A DNA stretch of 19,462 nt, from positions 1-19,462 of the forward strand of contig JAFTBL010000128.1 of assembly GCA_017455225.1 (NCBI GenBank). Direction: 5' to 3'. This document shows, one piece after another, positions 1 through 6,766 of the stretch. A program made the position numbers and the translations under genes. Below the pieces are notes generated by a model. That model saw only the letters and a program-made list of their open reading frames with translations, ran no database searches and had not been told where the DNA came from. The stretch's first letter is position 1; each line of letters starts with the position of its first letter. The DNA comes from Oscillospiraceae bacterium. GTDB taxonomy: Bacteria; Bacillota_A; Clostridia; Oscillospirales; Oscillospiraceae.

Positions 1-34
1 GGCGCTACGCGCCACCTTCCCCTCAAGGGGAAGG
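1..34. repeat. Two adjacent inverted repeats (palindromic element head)
   Basis: GGCGC-TAC-GCGCC (1-13) is followed directly by an 8-bp inverted repeat, CCTTCCCC (15-22) and GGGGAAGG (27-34), with a TCAA loop. Either strand could fold into two small hairpins. The second arm runs into the 38-bp tandem array that starts at 25. From memory, similar CCTTCCCCTCAAGGGGAAGG elements recur between genes in gut Clostridia; this was not checked. No T-tract follows, so it is not an obvious terminator. Confidence 0.7.
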
Positions 35-176
35 CTTTGATGGAGCGATACCCTTGGGGTACAAGGGGAAGGCTTTGATGGAGCGATGCCCTTGGGGAAC
101 AAGGGGAAGGCTTTGATAGAACGATGCCCTTGGGGTACAAGGGGAAGGCTTCGATGGAGCGATGCCCTTGGGGTAC
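25..176. repeat. Four tandem copies of a 38-bp unit
   Basis: Four contiguous units lie at 25-62, 63-100, 101-138 and 139-176. Each begins AAGGGGAAGGCTT and ends CCCTTGGGG(T/A)AC. Differences are single bases: A for G in unit 1 (GATACCC), A for T near the end of unit 2, two changes in unit 3 (GATAGAACG) and a C for T in unit 4 (GGCTTCGATG). Junctions create CCCTTG...CAAGGG inverted repeats. Because 38 is not a multiple of three, each unit shifts the reading frame, which argues against coding. There are no spacers, so it is not a CRISPR. The array lies downstream of the kinase gene's 3' end; bases 177-220 show nothing further recognisable. Confidence 0.9.
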
Positions 177-215
177 AGAAGGACGGCCCTGTGAGGAGCG
201 GGCGCTTGGGAGATT

Positions 216-240
216 TTTCCTCAGGGGCAAGGCTTTGCCC
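216..240. repeat. Degenerate copy of the repeat core overlapping the kinase stop
   Basis: The stretch CCTCAGGGGCAAGGCTTTG (219-237) matches the repeat head CCTCAAGGGGAAGGCTTTG (21-39) with one base lost and one gained. It also forms a perfect hairpin, GGGCAA (225-230), loop GGCT, TTGCCC (235-240). It covers the kinase stop codon (221-223) and its last codons, so the protein's C-terminal residues appear to be encoded by repeat-derived DNA. No T-tract follows the hairpin on the minus strand, so it is not a standard terminator for the kinase. Confidence 0.5.
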
Positions 241-1717
241 AGCTGCGGCTGCGCTCCACCGCCTGCAGCCAGCGGGCCATGCCCTCCTCCCACCGCTCGG
301 GGGACATCCGGGGCTCGTACACCCGGCGCAGCGGCGCATACCGCCCCACCGACTCCGGGGACGGCAGCGCACCCATGGCCACGCCCGCAAGGCAGGCACT
401 GCCGAAGGCCGCCGTCTCCTTTTCCGCCGGCACCTCCACCGGGATCCCCAGCAGATCCGCCTGAAACTGCATCAAAAAGCCGTTGTCCACCATGCCGCCG
501 TCCACCCGCATGGCGGGGCTGTCCGCCCCGCGGGCACGGCGCATGACCGCGTAGCAATTCGCCACCTGATAGGCCAGCGACTCCAGCACCGCCCGCACCA
601 TGTGCGCCCGGGTGGTGCCGCCGGTGATGCCCACGAAGGTGCCCCGGGCATAGGGATCCCAGAAGGGAGTCGCCAACCCGGACAGCGCCGGCACGAAGTA
701 CACGCCGCCGGTATCCGGCACGGACAGCGCCAGCGTTTCGCTCTCCTCCGGGCTTTGGAGCCACTCCATGCCCCGGCGCATCCACTCCACGGCGGCGCCG
801 GCGGTGTAGCACGCGCCCCGCATCCGATAGGCCGTCCGGCCGCCGATGCGCCACATGCAGTCGCTGACGAGGCCGCCCTCCGGCAGCAGGATCTTCTCCC
901 CCGTCTGCAGCGTCATGAAGCTGCCGGTGCCGTAGGAGGTCTTCAGGATCCCCTCGCCGGCGCAGCCGCCGCCGATGATGCCCGCCGGGGAGTCGGCCAC
1001 GCTGCCCATGAGCGGGATGCGCAGGCCGAGAAAGCTGTCCGGCTCCGTTTCGCCGAAGCAAGCGTCGTTGTCACACAGCTCCGGCAGCAGCTCCATGGGA
1101 ACGCCCGTCAGCTCGCACAGCCGCTTGCTCCAGCACAGCGTGCGAAGATCCATCAGCATCATGCACCCGGCGCTGCCGGGATCGGTGCGGTAGCAGCGGC
1201 CGCCGCTGAACTTCCAGAAAAGCCACGTGTTCAGCGTGCCCAGGCGCAGCGTGCCCCGGGCAAGGCTCTCCCTGGCAGCGGGGACGTTCTCCAGCAGCCA
1301 CCGCAGCTTGGTGGCGCTGTAATAGGCGTCCGGGCGCAGGCCGCATATATCGCGGATCTCGTCGCCGCAGGAAGCGTCCAGCGCCTCCGCCTCCGCCGCG
1401 GTGCGCCGATCCTGCCAGACCACGGCGTTGTAAAGGGGCAGACCCGTTTCCGCGTCCCACAAAAGGCAGGTCTCCCCCTGATGATCCAGTCCCAGCGCCG
1501 CCACGTCGCCGCCGGAGGCGCCGGCACGCGCCAGCACATCCTGCACGGCGGCAAGGCAGTTTTCATACAGCTCCAGCGGATCCTGCTCCACCCAGCCGGG
1601 GCGGGGGTAGATCTGACGGTGGGCGCGGGAGGCCTTCGCCGCCACGCGCCAGCCCTCGTCCGCCGCCACAGCGGTAATCAGCGTGGTGCCCACGTCAAGG
1701 CCCAGATAGTACTTCAT
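221..1717 (-). CDS. FGGY-family carbohydrate kinase, glycerol kinase-like
   Basis: Predicted cytoplasmic ATP-dependent kinase for a polyol or sugar, 498 aa, the usual length for glycerol kinase. Visible GlpK-like features are LDVGTT (7-12), IYPRPGWVEQDP (36-47), VVWQDRRT (99-106), YYSATKLRWLL (132-142), the ATP-site SYGTGSF (261-267), and the C-terminal LSGLATPFWDPYARG (345-359) and RVDGGMVDNGFLMQFQ (404-419). D242 aligns with the catalytic base D245 of E. coli GlpK. However, the glycerol contacts R83 and Q246 of E. coli GlpK align with G81 and S243 here, so the substrate may be another polyol. The ATG at 1717 is preferred over one at 1771: the family N-terminus begins there, it has a GGTGGG-like SD, and it leaves an 11-bp gap to the upstream phosphatase gene instead of an overlap. 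It is probably cotranscribed with that gene. Confidence 0.88.
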   Translation of the reverse strand: MKYYLGLDVGTTLITAVAADEGWRVAAKASRAHRQIYPRPGWVEQDPLELYENCLAAVQDVLARAGASGGDVAALGLDHQGETCLLWDAETGLPLYNAVVWQDRRTAAEAEALDASCGDEIRDICGLRPDAYYSATKLRWLLENVPAARESLARGTLRLGTLNTWLFWKFSGGRCYRTDPGSAGCMMLMDLRTLCWSKRLCELTGVPMELLPELCDNDACFGETEPDSFLGLRIPLMGSVADSPAGIIGGGCAGEGILKTSYGTGSFMTLQTGEKILLPEGGLVSDCMWRIGGRTAYRMRGACYTAGAAVEWMRRGMEWLQSPEESETLALSVPDTGGVYFVPALSGLATPFWDPYARGTFVGITGGTTRAHMVRAVLESLAYQVANCYAVMRRARGADSPAMRVDGGMVDNGFLMQFQADLLGIPVEVPAEKETAAFGSACLAGVAMGALPSPESVGRYAPLRRVYEPRMSPERWEEGMARWLQAVERSRSWAKPCP

Positions 1718-1728
1718 GCCGCCCACCG

Positions 1729-2319
1729 TCACGCCAGCGGCCCGGTGTGGCTGAATTTTTCCAGCGACCACACGCCGTTTTCATAGGAAAACACGGTGAC
1801 GGAGGCGTTGGCAATGTGCAGGTGCTCCAGCGGGATGTCGGCGCCCAGCACGTAGTTGAGGAACTGATGCACCGTGCCCTCGTGGCCGAACACCGCCACG
1901 CGCTCCGCGCCCTCCAGCTCCTCCAGCTGACGGATGAATCGGCGCACCCGGCGGCAGATCTGGGCCTGCGTCTCGCCGCCGTAGGCGGAGAAGTCCTGCC
2001 GCCGCACGCTGTCCCAATACGCCTCGCCGTATTGCGCGGCGTTGTCGGCAATGTAACGGTCTGCCAGCGTGCCCACGCTGACCTCCCGGATGAGATCGGT
2101 GTACTCCGGCTTCACGCCGGGCAGCGCATCCTGCGCCGTCTGGCGGGTACGCACCAGATCGCTGCAAAAGACCCGGTCAAAGGAGATGCCCTGCAGCAGT
2201 TCCCCCGCCCGGCGGGCCTGCTGATGGCCCAGCTCGCTCAGAGGCGTGGCCGACCAGCCGCAGTTGCGCTCCGTCCTGTTTCCCTCGCTTTGTCCGTGGC
2301 GAATGACGTAAACCTTCAC
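1729..2319 (-). CDS. Histidine phosphatase family protein (phosphoglycerate mutase-like)
   Basis: A 196-aa cytoplasmic enzyme of the branch 1 histidine phosphatase superfamily, which transfers or hydrolyses phosphate through a phosphohistidine intermediate. The N-terminus carries the signature RHGQSEGN, with H8 as the nucleophile. R57 in DLVRTRQTA completes the phosphate pocket, E79 is the likely proton donor, and H146 in FGHEG is the second catalytic histidine. The length suits a phosphatase of the CobC/PhoE type rather than a glycolytic mutase of about 230-250 aa. The start is GTG (2317-2319), preceded by AAAGGAG with 8-bp spacing. It is the first gene of a two-gene minus-strand unit with the kinase and is divergent from the DeoR regulator. 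It may dephosphorylate the kinase product or a related phosphosugar; the true substrate cannot be read from sequence. Confidence 0.88.
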   Translation of the reverse strand: MKVYVIRHGQSEGNRTERNCGWSATPLSELGHQQARRAGELLQGISFDRVFCSDLVRTRQTAQDALPGVKPEYTDLIREVSVGTLADRYIADNAAQYGEAYWDSVRRQDFSAYGGETQAQICRRVRRFIRQLEELEGAERVAVFGHEGTVHQFLNYVLGADIPLEHLHIANASVTVFSYENGVWSLEKFSHTGPLA

Positions 2320-2389
2320 CGCTGGAACTCCTTTCTGTTGGTGAAATCAGCCAAACCTGCCTCGCTCTTTTTAGCAGATTGGCAAACTG

Positions 2390-2411
2390 TTGATCAAAAT
2401 TTGACGAATTT
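2390..2411. promoter_or_regulatory. Candidate operator: 11-bp direct repeat with a palindromic centre
   Basis: TTGATCAAAAT (2390-2400) and TTGACGAATTT (2401-2411) are head-to-tail repeats one helical turn apart, matching at 7 of 11 positions. Across the junction is the perfect 11-bp palindrome TCAAAATTTGA (2394-2404). A weaker relative, TTGGTGAAATC, lies at 2338-2348. DeoR-family repressors commonly bind repeated sites in divergent promoter regions, so this is a reasonable site for the adjacent regulator. That assignment is inference. Confidence 0.3.
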
Positions 2412-2422
2412 TTACAAAAATC

Positions 2423-2451
2423 TTGCTATTTTTTTCATGTTGCGATAGAAT
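2423..2451 (+). promoter_or_regulatory. Sigma-A-type promoter for the DeoR-family gene
   Basis: TTGCTA (2423-2428) and TAGAAT (2446-2451) are separated by 17 bp and match the consensus hexamers at 4 and 5 of 6 positions. Transcription would begin near 2458, about 30 bp before the SD at 2488. The candidate operator lies just upstream. Confidence 0.55.
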
Positions 2452-2487
2452 AATTAAAAAAGGGGCGGAATGAAAAATCCGCCATGC

Positions 2488-2492
2488 GGAGG
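2488..2492 (+). promoter_or_regulatory. Ribosome binding site that selects a GTG start
   Basis: GGAGG lies 9 bp before GTG at 2502. The alternative ATG at 2484 would place this SD inside the coding sequence and leave only AGGGGCGG (2461-2468) 15 bp upstream of it. The GTG start gives the typical DeoR-family N-terminus beginning MKRDRIQEI. Confidence 0.7.
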
Positions 2493-2501
2493 TTGCTGAT
2501 C

Positions 2502-3302
2502 GTGAAAAGGGATCGGATCCAGGAGATCAAAAAGGTCTTTCTCAGCAAGAAGCGGGTCACCAATACCGAGCTGTGCGAAACGTTCAACGTGTCCATTGAG
2601 ACGGTGCGGCGGGATCTGAAGCTGCTGGAGAAAGAGGGCTTTATCCACAAGGTCTACGGCGGCGCCCGGCTGGCCGAGAGCACCGGCGTGTCCCCCAGCA
2701 TTGAGGCGTGGAACACCCGCATCGACCGGAACGATCTGGCCAAAAAGACCATCGCCGCCGCCATTGCGGATATGATCCCCAACGGCTGCTCGGTGTTTCT
2801 GGACACCGGCACCTCCGTGTTTGAGATCGTACCGTTTTTGAAGGAAAAAGTCAACCTGACGGTATTGACCAACTCCATCCGCGTGGCGCAGGAGCTGGGC
2901 ATGTGCAACAACATCACCGTCTATTTCATCGGCGGCATCATCAAATTCGACACGCTGGCCTCCACCGGGTTTTTCGCCACCGAATTCCTGTCCTATTTCT
3001 ATCACATCGACTACGCCGTGTTCTCCTGCGACGGCTTTTTGCCCGGGCAGGGCACCACGGAGTTTTCCTTCGAGGTGGCGGACGTGAAAAAAACGGTGCT
3101 GGAAAAGGTGAACCACGTGATCGCCGCCATTGACCACACCAAGATCGGCATCCAAGGCAACTGCCTGTGCTGCCCGGCGGATAAGATCGGGCTGGTGGTG
3201 GTGGACTCCTTCATCCCGCCCGCCACGCTGGAAGCTCTGCAAAAGAGCGGGCTGAACGTGGTGGTGGCCCAGCCCAACGCCAAAAAGAACGCCGCCAACT
3301 GA
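2502..3302 (+). CDS. DeoR/GlpR-family transcriptional repressor
   Basis: A 266-aa regulator, close to the family norm of about 250. Residues 1-56 form the winged helix-turn-helix: RIQEI, then TNTELCETFNVSIETVRRDL (21-40) and the wing KEGFIHKVYGGA (44-55). Residues 75-245 are the DeoR C-terminal effector domain, related to ribose-5-phosphate isomerase. Recognisable segments are LDTGTS (100-105), LTNSIRVAQEL (122-132), FIGG (142-145), CDGFLPGQGTTEF (176-188) and AAIDHTKIG (208-216). Members usually bind a phosphorylated sugar or polyol, which releases DNA. The gene is monocistronic, divergent from the phosphatase-kinase pair and tail-to-tail with the long minus-strand operon. It probably controls the divergent genes and perhaps the transport operon. 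The start was chosen from the SD at 2488-2492; an ATG 18 bp upstream is possible but less likely. Confidence 0.9.
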   Translation: MKRDRIQEIKKVFLSKKRVTNTELCETFNVSIETVRRDLKLLEKEGFIHKVYGGARLAESTGVSPSIEAWNTRIDRNDLAKKTIAAAIADMIPNGCSVFLDTGTSVFEIVPFLKEKVNLTVLTNSIRVAQELGMCNNITVYFIGGIIKFDTLASTGFFATEFLSYFYHIDYAVFSCDGFLPGQGTTEFSFEVADVKKTVLEKVNHVIAAIDHTKIGIQGNCLCCPADKIGLVVVDSFIPPATLEALQKSGLNVVVAQPNAKKNAAN

Positions 3303-3310
3303 CGCGCTTG

Positions 3311-3352
3311 AAAACCGCCGCTATTCCCACATGGGGATAGCGGCGGTTTTTT
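3311..3352. terminator. Bidirectional Rho-independent terminator
   Basis: A 14-bp stem, CCGCCGCTATTCCC (3315-3328) and GGGGATAGCGGCGG (3333-3346), has a four-base ACAT loop and a single G-T wobble. It is followed by six Ts (3347-3352) and preceded by AAAA (3311-3314), so it can also stop the opposite strand. It sits between the stop codons of the converging regulator (3302) and phosphodiesterase (3360) and serves both transcripts, although the minus-strand tract is shorter. Confidence 0.92.
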
Positions 3353-3359
3353 CGTTTGC

Positions 3360-4682
3360 TCAGCGCAGCCGCAGAAGATCCCGCAGCACGGTGCCCTCCG
3401 CCTGGGGCATCCGGGCGCCCAGCACGGCCGCCAGCGTGGGGGCCTCGTCGATCACCTGCGCGGCAGGGATCCGGGCGTCGGGCTCGAAGGCGGGACCACG
3501 GGCCACGAACACCGGCTGAGGCCCCTTCTCCGGCTCATAGCCGTGAGTCGCCTTGCCCAGGCGGTAGTCACTCAGGTCGATGGGGTTGACCACCGGGTCG
3601 GTGCAGCCGTCGGCAAAGGTGGTATAGCCGTCGGTTTCCAGCATGAAAGCGAAATCGCCGTACACGCCGTAGCGTTCCTTCGCCTCCTGGGCGGTGTAGA
3701 TCTTCTCAAAGCCCCACACGCCCTCGTCGCGAAGGGCGGCAAGATAGTCGTAGACCTCTTTTTTCAGTTCCTCGGTGCCGCCGTCCTTCAAAAACACGCT
3801 GACCGACATGCCGTTGGACTGGGCATAGGCGCGCCAATCCGCCACCTTGCCCGCCTCATCCAGATCAATGAAGCCGCCCCGGCGCAGCAGCACGTTCACC
3901 TTCAGCCGGCGCACGAAGTCCATCTGCCCGTGGTCGGAGAGGATGACGAAGTTGGTATTGTCCCACGTGCCGGAGGCGATCATCGCGTCGATGACCTCCC
4001 CCAGCCAGCGGTCGGTGCGATCCAGCGCCGCGTTGACGTTGTGGTTGAAGATGCCGTTGCGGTGGCGCACCGTGTCGAGGATGCAGTTGTGCACCAGCAG
4101 CAGATCCGGCTGATCACGGCGGATCATGCTGCACATGCAGCCCATGATGAAGTCGTCAAAGGTCTGGTTGTCCGCCGGGAGCGGGGCGTAATGTCCGTAA
4201 TCCGTGGGCCAGCGGTGCAAATTCTCCTTCGCCACGGCGATGGCCTCGTCGTTGGCGCCCATGGCACGGAAGGCGGACTCCATGTCCTCATGCTCGTAGA
4301 AAAAGAATTCGTTGAGCAGCCAGTCGATGTTGGGGTTGTTTCCCGTCACCGGCCAATACACCGCGCCGGTGGTGGCGCCCACCCGCTTGGCGGCGGCAAA
4401 GATATCCTCCACGTGGATCTCATTGCTGTACAGATGCCAGTCCGGGTGCGGCGGCGCCACGGTGTGGACGTGGGTGTTGGTATACAGCCCCGTCTTGCCG
4501 GGGCGGCAGCCGGTGGCGATGCTCACGTGGGCGGGGTAGGTGATGCTGGGATAGATGGTGCACACGGCGCCCACCTGGGCGCTGTGCGCCATCAGGCGGG
4601 AAAAGTTGGGCTTTTTCCGCAGATAGGCGACGTCTTCGCCCACCATGGCGTCCATGGACAGGACGATCAGCTTTTCTTTCAT
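3360..4682 (-). CDS. Alkaline phosphatase superfamily phosphodiesterase (NPP-like)
   Basis: A 440-aa protein of the type I phosphodiesterase/nucleotide pyrophosphatase group, two-metal enzymes that cleave phosphodiesters or pyrophosphates through a covalent threonine intermediate. The expected residues are visible: D11 in VLSMDAM, nucleophile T48 in YPSITYPAH, D203 and H207 in ILDTVRH, D250-H251 in LSDHG, and H380 in ATHGYEP. No signal peptide or membrane segment is seen, so it should act in the cytoplasm, unlike many secreted relatives. It is the last gene of the transport operon, 28 bp after the OCD-family gene, and ends beside the shared terminator. An SD-like AGGGAG precedes the ATG by 10 bp. 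Working on an imported phosphodiester fits the context. Family members also include phosphonate hydrolases and sulfatase-like enzymes, so the exact substrate is open. Confidence 0.85.
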   Translation of the reverse strand: MKEKLIVLSMDAMVGEDVAYLRKKPNFSRLMAHSAQVGAVCTIYPSITYPAHVSIATGCRPGKTGLYTNTHVHTVAPPHPDWHLYSNEIHVEDIFAAAKRVGATTGAVYWPVTGNNPNIDWLLNEFFFYEHEDMESAFRAMGANDEAIAVAKENLHRWPTDYGHYAPLPADNQTFDDFIMGCMCSMIRRDQPDLLLVHNCILDTVRHRNGIFNHNVNAALDRTDRWLGEVIDAMIASGTWDNTNFVILSDHGQMDFVRRLKVNVLLRRGGFIDLDEAGKVADWRAYAQSNGMSVSVFLKDGGTEELKKEVYDYLAALRDEGVWGFEKIYTAQEAKERYGVYGDFAFMLETDGYTTFADGCTDPVVNPIDLSDYRLGKATHGYEPEKGPQPVFVARGPAFEPDARIPAAQVIDEAPTLAAVLGARMPQAEGTVLRDLLRLR

Positions 4683-4710
4683 AGCCTCATATCTCCCTTC
4701 CGGCCGCGGC

Positions 4711-5724
4711 TCAGCGGAGGATGTCGTTCTCCTCCATCAGCGTGAGCATGGTACCCACGCCCTGCGCCTCCGCCTTCTGCAGGATCATCTGACCCACCGC
4801 CACGTCGCTCAGGGCGATGCCGTGGGAGGAGGTGATGACGAACTCGTCCTCATTGGCGCGGCCTACAGCGTTGCCGTTGATGATGTCGCCCAGCAGCAGC
4901 TGCTCCTCCGGCAGGCCGTCGGTGTACTTGCCGTCCTTGAGATAGGTGGCCACCAGATTGCGGTCGTCGCAGACGAAGCGGTCGGCAAAGCGGGTATAGG
5001 TCTTGCCCTCCCACGCGGTGCTCTCCAGCGGAATGCCCAGCATGCCCTTGTGGAGCATCTCGGAATAGATGATGGGCTTGTCGCCCCGCTGGGTGGCGGT
5101 GATGAGGATCTGGGAGACGTCGATGGCGGCCTGCCGCTCCTCGTCGGTGTAGATAGGCACGAACTCCACGTCCGGCATCAGCGGACGCATTTTCTTCAGA
5201 TACGCCTCGATGGCCGCCTCGTAGAGGTCGCCGATGTAGATCTTCTTCAGCTCCGGCACCACCAGCTTCATCAGCCGGGCGTTCCACTTGCCCTGCTCCC
5301 CGGCGCCGATGATGGTCATGGAGTGGGTGTTCTTCACCTTGCAGTACTTGGCGGTGACCGCCGCCACGGCGGCGGTGCGGATGGCGGTGATCCAGCGGGC
5401 GTCCATCACGGCCTGCACGCCGCCGGTCTCCACGTCGTTCATCACCATCAGGCCCCACGTGACGGGCAGACCCTTGGCGCGGTTGGCGGGATAACCCGCC
5501 ACCCACTTGAGGCCCTGCGCCTCGTGCTCGCCGCCGATGTAGGCGGGCATGGCGTTGATGTAGGTGCCGGGGCGGGAGTTGACGTGGATCTTCACCGGCA
5601 GTTGGCAGGTACCCTTGCCAAACTCTGACATGACGTGTTCCACCGCGTTGATCACGTCAACGTAGGGAATATTCAGCGAGAGGATGTCCTCCTGCGAAAG
5701 ATAGCGAAACTGACACTTTCCCAT
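4711..5724 (-). CDS. Ornithine cyclodeaminase/mu-crystallin family oxidoreductase
   Basis: A 337-aa cytoplasmic protein of the OCD/mu-crystallin family, NAD(P)-dependent enzymes acting on amino acids, imines or imino acids. K73 in GLKWVAGYP and R116 in AIRTAA match the family substrate-binding lysine and arginine. The Rossmann motif is IIGAGEQG (138-145), with acidic D166 at the end of the second strand, which favours NAD(H). The stretch where ornithine cyclodeaminase has its catalytic aspartate (usually GGDxPGKxEL) reads PLESTAWEGKTY (232-243), with no aspartate in register. Cyclodeaminase activity is therefore doubtful; a ketimine reductase, amino acid dehydrogenase or other reductase is more likely. 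AGGAG lies 10 bp before the ATG. It follows the third MBL gene by 58 bp and precedes the phosphodiesterase, so it probably acts on the same imported compound. Confidence 0.85.
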   Translation of the reverse strand: MGKCQFRYLSQEDILSLNIPYVDVINAVEHVMSEFGKGTCQLPVKIHVNSRPGTYINAMPAYIGGEHEAQGLKWVAGYPANRAKGLPVTWGLMVMNDVETGGVQAVMDARWITAIRTAAVAAVTAKYCKVKNTHSMTIIGAGEQGKWNARLMKLVVPELKKIYIGDLYEAAIEAYLKKMRPLMPDVEFVPIYTDEERQAAIDVSQILITATQRGDKPIIYSEMLHKGMLGIPLESTAWEGKTYTRFADRFVCDDRNLVATYLKDGKYTDGLPEEQLLLGDIINGNAVGRANEDEFVITSSHGIALSDVAVGQMILQKAEAQGVGTMLTLMEENDILR

Positions 5725-5782
5725 GGTTCTATTTCTCCTTTTTATAGCTCCGGTTCGCCGCGGCGGATCGGGCCAGATTGCC

Positions 5783-6751
5783 TTATTGTGCCGTCCAGAC
5801 GTAGATCTCCGTACCGTCGAACATCACGTTCACGTCGCCGGTCTCCCACACCTGATAGACGTCGCAGCCCACCTTGGCGTAGCGGCCCAGTGAGAGACTG
5901 TTCATGATGTGGTTGCCCATGGCCACCGCCACCTTGGGGCTGACCGCCTGAATGAACTCGGCGGAGCCGGAGGTGTTGGCGCCGTGGTGCATGATCTTCA
6001 GAAGATCCGCCTTCAAAAGAGCGTTGTCCGTTTCCTGCAGGCAGACGCTCTCGCCGGAGTAGTAGAGATCGCCGGTATACAGCGCGCGCTGACCCTTGAA
6101 GGTGATCAGCAGCACGTTGGAGGTATCGTTGGTGGTGGCGGCCGTCGTGTCCGCCTTGGGGAACACGCACTCCACCGTCACCTCGCCGAAGCTGACGCTG
6201 TCGCCTGCCAGCAGCGTCTTCACGGTGAGGCCCTTGGCCTCCAGCGCGGAGATCCAGTTGCGCAGGGGCTCGGCATTGCTGTTCCATGCCAGGCTGCCGT
6301 CCAGCTCGATGCCGTCGATGTACACGGTGCGGATACCGAAAGCGTCGATGAAGCTGTTGAGCCCGCCGTAGTGATCGGAGTGGAAGTGGGAAATGAAGGC
6401 TGTCTCGATATGGGTGACGCCCTCGTCCTTCAGCTGCTGCACCACGTAGTTTTCATACCCGCCCTCGCAGGCGTCGATGAGAATATACTCCCCGTCTGGC
6501 AGCTGGATGAGGGAGCAGTCGCCCCAGTTGACGGAATCGGGCACCTGCAGATTGCCGAAGAAGCGGAACACCACGTTGCCCTCGGTGCTCTGGGGCGGCG
6601 TGTGGTTGCGGCCGGAATCGCCGGTGGGATCGTCTATCACGGGGCCGTCCTCATTGTCATCCGGCACCGTGGGGGTACTTCCGCCGCAGGCGGAGAGCAG
6701 GAGCAGCAGCACGCTGCACAGCAGCAGCGCCAGCGCACGTTTCATCTTCAT
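5783..6751 (-). CDS. MBL-fold metallohydrolase lipoprotein (ComEC C-terminal type), single domain
   Basis: A 322-aa predicted lipoprotein. The signal peptide runs to the lipobox LLSAC, with lipidated C22, followed by an acidic, Pro/Asp-rich linker (about 25-57). The rest is a metallo-beta-lactamase fold of the kind found at the C-terminus of ComEC: SHFHSDHYGG with H122, H124, D126 and H127, then NDTSNVLL (208-215), the bridging D228 in YTGDLY, and H255-H256 in MHHG. The ComEC membrane channel is absent, so this is a stand-alone surface hydrolase; its substrate is unknown. The first ATG (6751) has GGGGAG 7 bp upstream. It starts 15 bp after the binding-protein gene, so it is translated with the transporter. 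It lacks the extra N-terminal domains of the two larger MBL lipoproteins upstream. Confidence 0.85.
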   Translation of the reverse strand: MKMKRALALLLCSVLLLLLSACGGSTPTVPDDNEDGPVIDDPTGDSGRNHTPPQSTEGNVVFRFFGNLQVPDSVNWGDCSLIQLPDGEYILIDACEGGYENYVVQQLKDEGVTHIETAFISHFHSDHYGGLNSFIDAFGIRTVYIDGIELDGSLAWNSNAEPLRNWISALEAKGLTVKTLLAGDSVSFGEVTVECVFPKADTTAATTNDTSNVLLITFKGQRALYTGDLYYSGESVCLQETDNALLKADLLKIMHHGANTSGSAEFIQAVSPKVAVAMGNHIMNSLSLGRYAKVGCDVYQVWETGDVNVMFDGTEIYVWTAQ

Positions 6752-6766
6752 GTCATCACTCCCCTA

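Larger units (their letters stand above)
2320..2501. promoter_or_regulatory. AT-rich divergent intergenic region
   Basis: About 180 bp separate the GTG of the minus-strand phosphatase gene from the GTG of the plus-strand regulator. The centre (roughly 2365-2460) is strikingly AT-rich against GC-rich surroundings, as expected for back-to-back promoters. It holds a good plus-strand promoter and a candidate operator, listed separately. No convincing sigma-A promoter for the minus-strand genes was found; TTGATC (minus strand, over 2391-2397) is the best -35 but lacks a good -10. Confidence 0.7.

Noticed and set aside
25..176. CRISPR array
   Set aside because: The units are head-to-tail without unique spacers, and no cas genes are present.
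177..240. Rho-independent terminator for the kinase transcript
   Set aside because: The 225-240 hairpin overlaps the stop codon and has no T-run after it on the minus strand. No other terminator is visible up to the window edge.
86..1786. Long plus-strand open frame opposite the kinase
   Set aside because: It has Arg/His/Ala-rich low-complexity sequence and no domain. It lies antisense to a clear FGGY kinase and runs through the non-coding repeats; GC-rich codon bias explains it.
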